13,780 nucleotides of DNA from an uncultured candidate division Zixibacteria bacterium (GCA_913009765.1 CAJVYT010000068.1:1-13780); one strand, 5' to 3'; positions 7,194 through 13,604 are shown, numbered from the stretch's first letter. Program-made: numbers and translations. The notes: generated by a model from the sequence alone, not told the origin.

Positions 7194-8885
7194 ATAGTTC
7201 TCCTTTCTTCGTCCAATTTTAAATAAAAGTACAGTCATCAAAGTGACCGCACTCAAAGCTTGTGTGTTATTTATAATGTTGGTTTTTACATGAGCCTTGG
7301 CTTGCAATACCCACTGCAACCTGCTCAAAGCACAATAGTTTAATAAGGGCTGATATTGCTCCGCGATACGTTGCAAACTACGTTTTGCCAAAGCTTGGTT
7401 ATCTTGCCCAAGAAATAACTTCATCACATCAGCAAAGCTAATGCCGGGCAGATTTGTAGTGGCACTGCCATCACGAATATATTTTTGACGTGACAAATAC
7501 ATCACCTGCTGCGGGCTAATCGCCCAGGGTGAACACATCTGTTTTTCTTTTTTGTGTGTCAGAGCAAGTAGTTTGAAACTGGGCGAATTTTGACAAGCCT
7601 GTTTCCACTGTTCAGCCGCATGTTTCAATTTCCCAACTTTGGTCGTCGTACTGAAATTGATTTTACGGTTAGCTTTATCTAAAACTATGATCTCGGCAAA
7701 ATCGACCACCGCATCAAGACTCAAGTTCTTGCCCCTGAACGAGGCTAGCACCGACTCGGTTGCATCAAGGTAATCATCAAAATCATCGACTTCTGACTCA
7801 CCTGTAATCAAGGGTGTAAGCGTCAGATCCCATTCCTCCTTGCAATAGGCCAGCAACAAACTGGGTGATGCACCAAGGGTTGAGGGCAGCTTTGCCCAAT
7901 TTTTATCTTTGAATTTTGCTGAATTAATAAAGGCGATACTGGCCGCCAGCTCCTGGCTAAGTTTGTCGGAAATAGGAAAAGCCGCCCCGCCCGAAACACC
8001 GTATCGTTTAACTGTAGGGCCGCTGGTTGTAGCATTTTTAGCAAATAGAGTAGTGCTTCCTACAATGTTTAATTTTTCTTTTGGAAATATATCATATACA
8101 ACCTGCCCAATATTTCCTGTTAGGGCGCACTCGTCATTTCGAATCTTCTTATTGGTTTTCGATTCTGCTGCGAATAATGCCAAAGAAAGACCCGCGACCC
8201 TATCTCTGGATGATGCGTAGATATCGATGTCAACGTCCGGAAAATAATCGAGCATCAGTGTAACTCGCTTACCATCTTTAATTTTACCTTTTGACGTTAC
8301 ATCATCGCCAAATAACAGGGTGCAAATATCTTTTAAAGTGTATTTATCTGCCCCTTGTAGAGCTGATTCAATCAACAGGCTTGCAACTTGCTCAAGTATC
8401 TCTACGCCAGTTTCTGTTTGGCTGTATCGTTCAAATAACTGATAAACTTCTTTGCAATCATCATTGCCAGCTAATTGATCTTTACGCGCCAACACTTGCT
8501 TGCGATAACTAGGCCAATTACCGATAAGGGATAAATCAACTAAATAATTTTGTGAGGCGCATTTAATTAATTTTCGATAATCTTCTTCGTCAGGGTTGCT
8601 GATTTGTTTTTTCCAGGCAAGATATTCCACATGCCCCTCTGCCAAGAGCAAGGGATAAACAACCTTAACCGCCGGAAACTGGTTTTTGTTACCATTCCCC
8701 AGTGACCAGCTATTCTGTATTTGCTCTTTGGTCATTAATTTAACCGAGGTCACTTGGCCTTGCTTATCCAGCATCACTCGAAATGTTGTACCCATCCCAG
8801 GCGATTGAATATCGTTATGTTTAATCGCTGGCGATTCTCCGATAGCTTTCAATCCCTGATAGATTGAATAGAGTTCATTCAGCAT
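6762..8885 (-). CDS. cas8c: Cas8c/Csd1-like large subunit of type I-C Cascade
   Basis: Cas8c recognises the PAM and positions target DNA in the type I-C complex. Identification rests on its place between cas5 and cas7, its size, and an N-terminus of Csd1 style (MLNELYSIYQGLKAIGES). The sequence is divergent and I see no short diagnostic motif. The frame is open up to 8951, but I chose ATG 8885. It overlaps the cas5 stop by 11 bases, has a G-rich ribosome site (AGGGGG about 9 nt before), and begins the recognisable N-terminus. At 707 residues it is somewhat longer than the 570-650 common for Cas8c. The C-terminal 143 residues probably are also made separately as Cas11c from an internal start. 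Confidence 0.88.
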   Translation of the reverse strand: MLNELYSIYQGLKAIGESPAIKHNDIQSPGMGTTFRVMLDKQGQVTSVKLMTKEQIQNSWSLGNGNKNQFPAVKVVYPLLLAEGHVEYLAWKKQISNPDEEDYRKLIKCASQNYLVDLSLIGNWPSYRKQVLARKDQLAGNDDCKEVYQLFERYSQTETGVEILEQVASLLIESALQGADKYTLKDICTLLFGDDVTSKGKIKDGKRVTLMLDYFPDVDIDIYASSRDRVAGLSLALFAAESKTNKKIRNDECALTGNIGQVVYDIFPKEKLNIVGSTTLFAKNATTSGPTVKRYGVSGGAAFPISDKLSQELAASIAFINSAKFKDKNWAKLPSTLGASPSLLLAYCKEEWDLTLTPLITGESEVDDFDDYLDATESVLASFRGKNLSLDAVVDFAEIIVLDKANRKINFSTTTKVGKLKHAAEQWKQACQNSPSFKLLALTHKKEKQMCSPWAISPQQVMYLSRQKYIRDGSATTNLPGISFADVMKLFLGQDNQALAKRSLQRIAEQYQPLLNYCALSRLQWVLQAKAHVKTNIINNTQALSAVTLMTVLLFKIGRRKENYMKDFAFQLGQLCSAMDELHIGYCKSERKGDIPSSLLGNQIYGMALQNPIRAMAILATRRKPYDSWVKRIMAKNIRSEDKAITAAIFAQIWMSKQAKSLNEFLSSPIANSDTYKAELMLGYLAGRPFEQKKTSTESSNNQGENS
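7200..7205 (-). promoter_or_regulatory. Internal Shine-Dalgarno site for Cas11c
   Basis: On the minus strand this reads AAGGAG, ending six bases before the in-frame ATG at 7193 inside cas8c. A perfect ribosome site at this position in a coding sequence is unlikely to be chance, given that the family uses internal initiation here. Confidence 0.75.
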
Positions 8886-9531
8886 AATTAAACGCCCCCT
8901 TTTTAATCCAGACTTCTTCACCTTGCTGGAATCGTGGTTTGTACCGTCCATTCACGGCTTTATCAAAAACCTGATTAAGCACTGATACTAAATCCAAATT
9001 AATTTCAGTATCAACCTCAGTTGCATCAGGAAGAGATTCATCATCACGAAGTGGCCCCCAATAACTGGGTACAAACTCATTCCAGCCAAGCGCAGGTGTT
9101 TTGTGACATTGTCCTTTTTTTAATCGACGTTTAAAGATTGCTTCCAAAGCATGACAAGGGTTGTTGCCATTTTTTAGATGCTGACCACTGCCATTCTCGA
9201 CAACACCATAAATCCGATAACAAACATCAGTCAAGATTAAACTCGAAAATTGAAAGTTAACCTTTTTCTTATCCTTCAGTGGGCCACGATAATTATTGGT
9301 ATAACATTGAAAATTCATCACGCCACCCGATGAGTCTTTCCTCTTGCATATCTCCACTTTCGTAGGTCGAATCCATGCCTTGCCATCATTAAAAAATGCC
9401 ACCGATTCAAATATTCCCTTCACTGCAGACCATGTTGGTACTGGGTAGCTTGTCGGTGTTGCCCCAGTATCAGGTCGAGACCACATTGCAAAAGGGCCGG
9501 ATATTTCCATTGCTATTTCGTATTTGCTCAT
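8875..9531 (-). CDS. cas5c: Cas5c (Cas5d) subunit, expected crRNA-processing protein of type I-C
   Basis: In type I-C, Cas5 replaces Cas6 as the endoribonuclease that cuts pre-crRNA, and it caps the 5' handle in Cascade. The 218-residue protein carries the Cas5c signature TSYPVPTWSAVKGIFESV (27-44) and the later IFKRRLKKGQCHKTPALGWN block (132-151), which resembles the family's RRxxKGQC..P.LG.REF region. No other processing nuclease is present. By position against the Bacillus halodurans Cas5d triad (Tyr46, Lys116, His117, from memory), the histidine seems kept (His127), but the Tyr and Lys positions look like Ala45 and Cys126. The catalytic set may therefore differ. ATG 9531 has an AAGGAG site (9539-9544). 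It is the first gene of the operon. Confidence 0.92.
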   Translation of the reverse strand: MSKYEIAMEISGPFAMWSRPDTGATPTSYPVPTWSAVKGIFESVAFFNDGKAWIRPTKVEICKRKDSSGGVMNFQCYTNNYRGPLKDKKKVNFQFSSLILTDVCYRIYGVVENGSGQHLKNGNNPCHALEAIFKRRLKKGQCHKTPALGWNEFVPSYWGPLRDDESLPDATEVDTEINLDLVSVLNQVFDKAVNGRYKPRFQQGEEVWIKKGAFNYAE

Positions 9532-9587
9532 TTAGGCACTCCTTATGTTGAAATACTCAGTCAAACAATTCACGGTTCTTTAGCTTC

Positions 9588-9615
9588 ACTATAATAAACT
9601 TATTCATTCTACCAA
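9588..9615 (-). promoter_or_regulatory. Putative promoter of the cas operon
   Basis: On the minus strand a -35-like TTGGTA (9615-9610) is followed after 16 bases by a -10-like TATAGT (9593-9588), about 57 bases before the cas5 start. It lies in the 92-base gap between the DUF4143 ATPase gene and cas5, the only suitable space at the head of the operon. It is a sigma-70-type match by eye only. No terminator is visible between the two genes, so read-through from the ATPase gene is also possible. Confidence 0.45.
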
Positions 9616-9623
9616 CCCTGTAT

Positions 9624-10811
9624 TCATTCGCTTTCCGGTTTTGTTAACAACTGAACATCCCGCCAGGACAACAATCGCGCATCCGAACGCTGCTGGGTTG
9701 TTTCGCCGCCGTAAACCAATTGTTTTGTAATGCTGCGTTCACGGTTTTTATTTTGTTTCAGGTTGGCAAAGGTGTTCAGGTTTTTGAAGAAATAGGTGTT
9801 GACGGTGGCGGACGATTTTATTTCGATGGCGTTGAGTTGTTCGCCACAGTCTATGATCAAGTCTATTTCTAGTCCGCGTGTTTCTCTGTAGTGATACAGA
9901 TCAGGTTGTTCTCCATTGTGAACCAGTGCTTTGCAGGCTTCTGCTGCAACCCAGCTTTCAAAAATTGCACCTCTTTGTGGATGATGACGAAGTTGTTCTG
10001 GTTCTCGTATGCCGAGCAGATAGCAAACCAGGCCACTATCTAGAAAATGTAATTTGGGCGCCTTGATAACCTGTTTCCTTACGTTAGTGTGCCACGCGGG
10101 TAGTTGTTGAATGATGTAACTGGTTTCGAGGATGGATAACCATGCGCGGGCGGTGTTATGGCTTATACCAGCATCGTTACCGAGTGACGATAAATTTATT
10201 TCCTGTGCGGTGCGGCCTGCGCAGAGTTTCAGAAAGCCTGAAAAATGCTGCAAGTCACTAACGTTAATGACTTGACGGACATCTCGCTGGATGTAGGTGG
10301 CCACATAATCGGCCAGCCATTGTTGTGGGGGGATTTTCTGGTCGTAAATTCTGGGGTAGGCACCTTGCCATAGTGTGGTGAAGAATTCATCGGGTGCATT
10401 CTTAAAGGCGAGCAATTCTTCCCGATTGGGTGGCAATAAAGTGAGTATGCCGCAGCGCCCTGCCAATGATTGTGCTATCGATTGTGATAAGCCGAAATGC
10501 TGTGAGCCGGTGAGTATGAACCTTCCGGGTTCTGGCCGGTCGTCCACATCGCTTTGCATATAATTGAGTAGTTCAGGCGCATGCTGAACTTCGTCGATAA
10601 TGGCACCTTCGGAATATTCGGCCAGAAATCCTCTGGGGTCATTATGTGCGTAGTCTCTATTGTCTATGGCTTCCAGCGAGACATAGGCTTTGTCTGGAAA
10701 ACTTGCCCGGCACAGGGTGGTTTTACCGGACTGGCGTGGACCGGTAACCACCACAACGGGGTAATAAGTCGCGAGTTCTGTTATTTTTGTTGCTAATTTA
10801 CGCGGTATCAT
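9624..10811 (-). CDS. AAA ATPase with DUF4143 domain
   Basis: The 395-residue protein is a typical member of the AAA_14/DUF4143 family of unknown cellular role, common in bacteria and often in accessory islands. It shows Walker A GPRQSGKT (24-31), Walker B AIIDEVQ (70-76) and a sensor-like LTGSQ (100-104). A winged-helix-like segment lies near 195-235. The C-terminal DUF4143 domain carries a restriction-nuclease-like pattern: Glu315 and Asp317 in LEIDLII, Glu330 and Lys332 in AIEIKSS. The length is complete for the family. It lies 92 bases upstream of cas5 in the same direction but has no known link to CRISPR. No strong ribosome site precedes ATG 10811. Confidence 0.9.
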   Translation of the reverse strand: MIPRKLATKITELATYYPVVVVTGPRQSGKTTLCRASFPDKAYVSLEAIDNRDYAHNDPRGFLAEYSEGAIIDEVQHAPELLNYMQSDVDDRPEPGRFILTGSQHFGLSQSIAQSLAGRCGILTLLPPNREELLAFKNAPDEFFTTLWQGAYPRIYDQKIPPQQWLADYVATYIQRDVRQVINVSDLQHFSGFLKLCAGRTAQEINLSSLGNDAGISHNTARAWLSILETSYIIQQLPAWHTNVRKQVIKAPKLHFLDSGLVCYLLGIREPEQLRHHPQRGAIFESWVAAEACKALVHNGEQPDLYHYRETRGLEIDLIIDCGEQLNAIEIKSSATVNTYFFKNLNTFANLKQNKNRERSITKQLVYGGETTQQRSDARLLSWRDVQLLTKPESE

Positions 10812-10836
10812 GATTTGAGTCTGATCCGATGTGCAT

Positions 10837-10849
10837 GGATTGTCAATCC
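10837..10849. promoter_or_regulatory. Short perfect inverted repeat upstream of the ATPase gene, with a -35-like TTGACA
   Basis: GGATTG and CAATCC flank a single central base, giving a 13-base dyad. On the minus strand it contains a consensus-like TTGACA (10846-10841), about 30 bases before the ATPase start. The matching -10 position is poor (CAGACT). It could be an operator at the ATPase promoter, but the evidence is only the symmetry and the hexamer. Confidence 0.25.
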
Positions 10850-10862
10850 TGCTTACAATTAA

Positions 10863-11075
10863 TGCATAAAACTTATATCCTCTTTAAATGTCGATTGCAC
10901 TAAAAAACCAACTGTACGTATCGAAACTGACGAAAATATCAAGGCAGATATAAAAAACACAGCTAAAAAGGATTTGTATTCCGAATTAAAAAAACTAAAG
11001 CAGTTAAAAGATGATGGTCTTATTACGCAGCAAGAATACGACAAAGAGAAGAAGGAACTTTTAGAGAAATATTAA
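10863..11075 (+). pseudogene. 5'-truncated SHOCT-domain gene remnant
   Basis: The frame is open from 10863 (just after a stop) to TAA at 11073 and encodes about 70 residues. The last 30 or so are a clear SHOCT domain: ELKKLKQLKDDGLITQQEYD followed by KEKKELLEKY. SHOCT domains are short C-terminal oligomerisation modules found in many small envelope or cytoplasmic proteins. There is no ATG, GTG or TTG before residue 35 or so. The gene has therefore lost its 5' end, probably along with an upstream cassette boundary. It ends 10 bases before an attC site, the position expected of an integron cassette gene. Confidence 0.7.
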
Positions 11076-11082
11076 ATGGCAA

Positions 11083-11181
11083 TACAACAATCTCATCCAG
11101 TCGGACAGTCAAAAGGCTCACGATTTTTGCATCCGCAAAAAATCGCGCCCCTTTTGCCTGCCGCTGATGAGGGCGTTAGCC
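11083..11181 (+). other. Integron attC recombination site
   Basis: The outer boxes pair as AAC (11086-11088) with GTT (11175-11177). After a 2-base mismatch the arms pair almost fully: CTCATC/GATGAG, AG/CT, CGG/CCG, CAG/CTG, CAAAAGG/CCTTTTG. Three bases of the left arm stay unpaired (C11098, T11101, A11105), the extrahelical bases that the integrase reads to choose the bottom strand. A central hairpin (11121-11145) closes the structure. Strand orientation fits a cassette gene on the plus strand upstream. The core GTTAGCC departs slightly from GTTRRRY. This architecture is diagnostic of attC. Confidence 0.85.
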
Positions 11182-11182
11182 C

Positions 11183-11210
11183 TTGCAAAAAAAACAATAA
11201 CTTGTACAAT
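11183..11210 (+). promoter_or_regulatory. Putative promoter and operator of the toxin-antitoxin cassette
   Basis: A -35-like TTGCAA (11183-11188) and a -10-like TACAAT (11205-11210) are separated by 16 bases and end 7 bases before the toxin ATG, so a transcript would be nearly leaderless. A palindrome TTGTACAA (11202-11209) overlaps the -10. Such a dyad could be the operator for autoregulation by the toxin-antitoxin complex. Evidence is sequence pattern only. Confidence 0.45.
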
Positions 11211-11217
11211 TGTCTGC

Positions 11218-11607
11218 ATGAAGATTATATCTGACACAAATATCCTATTGGCTGTAGTATTTAATGAACCTGAAAAAGCAAATATTATCCAGCTTTCATC
11301 TGGAAACGAAGCAATAGGACCAGAAATACTTCCATATGAAGCTGGAAATGCTTTATCAGCAATGATTAAAAGAAGACAAGTAACACATAAAGAGGCGTTG
11401 GATGCGTATAAATTACTAAGCAATATCCCAGTGCGCTTACTTAGTGTAGATATTATTCAAGCATTAAAAATAGCAATGGACTTTAACATTTATGCATATG
11501 ATGCTTACTTTCTACAGTGTGCTATAGAGCAAGCCAGCCCCTTACTTACGCTTGATAAAGGCATGAAAAAAGTAGCAAAAGCACTAAATATTGAAGTTAT
11601 GGAGTAA
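11218..11607 (+). CDS. PIN-domain toxin, VapC-like ribonuclease
   Basis: PIN-domain toxins of type II toxin-antitoxin pairs cut specific RNAs such as initiator tRNA or rRNA when freed from their antitoxin. The 129-residue protein has the acidic active-site set in order: Asp6 in MKIISDTNILLA, Glu41 in PYEAGNAL, Asp95 in YAYDAYFLQCA and Asp113 in LLTLDKGM. The frame is open further upstream, but ATG 11218 gives the standard PIN start and the upstream codons lie within the attC and promoter. It is the first gene of an integron cassette, with the antitoxin directly downstream after 4 bases. This toxin-first order is less common. Confidence 0.88.
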   Translation: MKIISDTNILLAVVFNEPEKANIIQLSSGNEAIGPEILPYEAGNALSAMIKRRQVTHKEALDAYKLLSNIPVRLLSVDIIQALKIAMDFNIYAYDAYFLQCAIEQASPLLTLDKGMKKVAKALNIEVME

Positions 11608-11611
11608 TAAA

Positions 11612-11830
11612 ATGAAAGTATTCACATACTCAGAAGCACGTCAAAATCTGTCTAAACTCCTGATACTCGCACAAAAAGAGGAAGTAGAAATACGCAGAAG
11701 AGATGGGACAATATTTTCTTTAAAATCAAAAAAAAAGAAGAGACCATCTCCTTTTGATGTCCCAGGAATTCAGACAAAAGTAACCACAGAAGATATTCTT
11801 GACGCAGTTAAAGAATCAAGATTGGGCTAA
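11612..11830 (+). CDS. Phd/YefM-family antitoxin
   Basis: The 72-residue protein begins MKVFTYSEARQNLSKLLILA, the typical Phd/YefM fold start, followed by EVEIRRRDGTIFSL. Its C-terminal part after the KSKKKKRPSPFDVPG stretch would wrap around and inhibit the PIN toxin. The N-terminal part would bind DNA as a dimer and repress the promoter. ATG 11612 is 4 bases after the toxin stop, with GGAG at 11601-11604 as ribosome site; an upstream in-frame TTG is not needed. Its stop codon TAA lies in the left box of the following attC-like site, as is usual in compact cassettes. Confidence 0.85.
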   Translation: MKVFTYSEARQNLSKLLILAQKEEVEIRRRDGTIFSLKSKKKKRPSPFDVPGIQTKVTTEDILDAVKESRLG

Positions 11831-11892
11831 CAACACGCTTAAATTCGTTCCAGCCTACGGCCTCCACCGGACGCGTGAACGCGCCGTTTAAG
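11825..11892 (+). other. Second, degenerate attC-like site
   Basis: GGCTAAC at 11825-11831 (overlapping the antitoxin stop) and GTTTAAG at 11886-11892 are in the places of the two core boxes, with AAC pairing GTT. Partial pairing is seen between the arms (CGCTT/AACGCG region and CGTTCC/GGACG), and a small GCC-TAC-GGC hairpin lies in the middle. It is much weaker than the first site. The resulting cassette, from GTT 11175 to GTT 11886, is about 711 bases and holds exactly the toxin-antitoxin pair, which supports the call. Confidence 0.6.
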
Positions 11893-11896
11893 GAAA

Positions 11897-12001
11897 AGGG
11901 GGACGGAGTTAAAATAATAAAATAAGGACTTTCGTGCGGTGAATAACAATGAAAACGGAAAGAGAGGATATCTTATCTTATTATTTTAACTCCGTCCCCC
12001 T
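11897..12001. repeat. Long inverted repeat (REP/MITE-like hairpin)
   Basis: The arms 11897-11926 and 11972-12001 are 30 bases with one mismatch, separated by 45 bases. Each arm begins outermost with AGGGGGACGGAGTTAAAATA. The 14-base unit CGTCCCCCTCTTTT is repeated at 11993-12006 and 12008-12021. The element lies about 175 bases before a RAYT transposase remnant. RAYTs mobilise palindromic REP elements, so this is likely a REP/REPIN- or MITE-like unit of the same family. It could fold as a strong RNA hairpin, but no clean T run makes it a typical terminator. Confidence 0.7.
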
Positions 12002-12021
12002 CTTTTACGTCCCCCTCTTTT

Positions 12022-12175
12022 CACTGGCGTTTTGTTAATGATGGTATCTTGTCTTGCATTGCTTTCTCCTGATTAAATAGTCAGAGAGAGCTTCGTGCAA
12101 GGTGAATCAGAATAATAGTGTGTGGTTTATTTTGCGCTTACTATAAAACAACTCAAATCCACACGGAGGTGGACA
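12022..12175. other. Non-coding stretch between the inverted repeat and the RAYT remnant
   Basis: No gene is seen here. The last bases hold a strong GGAGGT ribosome site (12165-12170), 5 bases before the RAYT ATG at 12176. The stretch probably belongs to the RAYT element's upstream region. Confidence 0.4.
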
Positions 12176-12457
12176 ATGGCTCGACTACCAAGATTTACGA
12201 TACCAGGTGTTCCGCAACACATCATACAACGTGGTAATAATCGCCAGCCCTGTTTCTACGCAAAGGAAGATTATAGGCGATATCATAACGATTTAACTGA
12301 GCCAATAAAAACCAGGCGATTGTTCATGCCTATGTGTTCATGAAGACATAAGCTAAATACGCATAGAATAGAGGAAATGACAAATAGACAAACACGCCCA
12401 CGGTCTTTAGGTCGTCCTAGGGTAGAAGAAGATGAAGCTGTATACTATTTTATTTAG
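12176..12457 (+). pseudogene. REP-associated tyrosine transposase (RAYT, IS200-like) with internal deletion
   Basis: Full RAYTs (about 220-240 residues) are Y1-type single-strand transposases that act on REP palindromes. The N-terminus is intact: MARLPRFTIPGVPQHIIQRG followed by NNRQPCFYAKEDYRRY. A shifted frame then reads AIVHAYVFMK, matching the segment just before the HVH metal site. The middle, including the HuH and catalytic tyrosine regions, is missing. After a stop at 12341 the same frame as the N-terminus resumes with the family-type C-terminus IEEMTNRQTRPRSLGRPRVE (ending TAG 12455-12457). It is therefore a decayed copy with a large internal deletion and a frameshift, and it cannot encode a working transposase. 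Confidence 0.82.
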
Positions 12458-12797
12458 TATATTAGAGGAATCTGTGTTCTGACCCCGATTCTGCTGCCTG
12501 GGATTTGTCTTATAAAGACAGAGGCTTAAGTTGAGCTATTGGCATTTTTTAGTGTTATTCTTCATTTCATCTGAACAGTAGAAATAGTATATGACTGTTT
12601 TACTAACATATATGGTCTTGATTGAGCCTGATCTGCAGCAGCTCTCCAAATTTGTCCTGGAATCGGCAGAAAGGCTGGACGCCAATCAGTTTAAGGTGTT
12701 TGTATGGGTGTCTATTTTTTTCACTATTAGCGCCATCTGCTGGTAGTCAGGTTCGTTAGAAGCTATCATCAAAGCAACATTTTTTCTCGAACATTTC
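12458..12797. other. 340-base region without a confident gene
   Basis: The stretch starts with the CTGTGTTCTGACCCCGATT type of sequence often seen at ends of RAYT/REP elements. It also includes a small GTCTT-ATA-AAGAC dyad and one doubtful 44-codon ORF (listed separately). The promoter of the outer-membrane protein gene must lie in its right part, but I cannot point to a convincing pair of hexamers. Confidence 0.4.
12612..12746 (+). CDS. Doubtful 44-residue ORF with C-terminal hydrophobic segment
   Basis: From ATG 12612 to TAG 12746 the frame reads MVLIEPDLQQLSKFVLESAE, then a short linker and a hydrophobic stretch VFVWVSIFFTISAIC. It looks like a small single-pass membrane peptide, or the surviving end of a larger gene. 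No good ribosome site precedes it and I do not recognise a family. Base composition and amino-acid mix look protein-like, which is the only support. Confidence 0.25.
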   Translation: MVLIEPDLQQLSKFVLESAERLDANQFKVFVWVSIFFTISAICW

Positions 12798-12833
12798 ATG
12801 AATTTTCGGGATAAACATAAAAGAGATCTGATA

Positions 12834-13604
12834 ATGCACAGTAGAAAAATTACAATACAGTGCCAGCTTCTGATGTTAATGGTTATCGGCTTTGGCTTGA
12901 GTACCCACACCGCAGCGCAGGCAGCCAGTGACGCAGGTCTTGCACAAGAACTTACCAACCCTATTGCAAACCTCGTGACGATTCCGATCCAGATGAACTA
13001 TGACAACAACATTGGCCTGAATGATAAGGGGAGTAAAATCATCACTAACATCCAGCCGGTAATCCCCGTTGATGTAAATGAAGACTGGACACTTATAACC
13101 CGAACCATAGTTCCGATTATCTCTCAGGATAAAATATTTCCCGATGGAAGCTCTCAATTTGGCCTGGGTGATATCAATGAGCAATTATTCTTCTCGCCCA
13201 AAAAACCGACTTCCGGCGGTATAACCTGGGGTGTAGGGGCGGCTTTACTTCTACCAACGGCAACGGATTCCAAACTGGGCAGCAAGAAATTGGGCGCAGG
13301 GCCGTCAGTGGTCGCAATTACCATGCGTGGCCCCTGGACATTTGGTGCGATTGCAAACCATGTCTGGTCCTTTGCCGGCGATAAAGACCGCATCGATATC
13401 AGCAACACCTTTATGCAGCCCTTCATGGCTTACACCTGGCCAAATACATGGACTGTTTCCGCACAAACCGAAACTACCTACAACTGGAAACTCGAAGAGT
13501 GGGCCATACCGGTCAATGTCGCAGCCGCCAAACTGGTCAAATTCGGCAAAGTACCTGTCAGTCTACAAGCCGGTGTCGGTTACTGGCTGGAGTCTCCAAC
13601 AGCC
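12834..13604 (+). CDS. Outer-membrane beta-barrel transporter-like protein (3'-truncated by contig end)
   Basis: This resembles the gammaproteobacterial 'transporter' family related to the MetA-pathway phenol-degradation outer-membrane proteins; substrate is unknown. A signal peptide is visible (residues 1-30, cleavage after THTAAQA). The mature part has repeated amphipathic beta strands and family segments: NIQPVIPVDVNEDWTLITRT, SQFGLGDINEQLFFSPKKP, LGAGPSVVAIT and NHVWSFAGDKDRIDIS. About 257 genuine residues are present of roughly 280-290, so only the last strands are lost. ATG 12834, after an AAGAGA-like site, is preferred to ATG 12798 because it gives a standard signal peptide. The frame's apparent ending ARSEERRVGKECRSRWSPYH (after the final genuine Thr) is largely adapter translation. 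Confidence 0.85.

Noticed and set aside
6762..8951. Start of cas8c at 8951
   Set aside because: It would overlap cas5 by 77 bases, and the extra 22 residues are a charged segment unlike family N-termini. ATG 8885 has a ribosome site and the expected overlap.
158..9623. CRISPR array within or next to the cas operon
   Set aside because: No regularly spaced direct repeats of about 25-37 bases were found in the operon, in the gap before cas5, or further right. The array probably lies past cas1-cas2, beyond the left contig end.
11897..12001. Inverted repeat as a rho-independent terminator
   Set aside because: The loop is 45 bases and no uninterrupted T run follows the stem. The size and near-identity of the arms fit a mobile palindrome better.
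11951..12040. Small ORF beginning MKTEREDILSYYF
   Set aside because: It runs across the right arm of the inverted repeat and the tandem CGTCCCCCTCTTTT units, has no convincing ribosome site, and is best explained as a by-product of the repeat.
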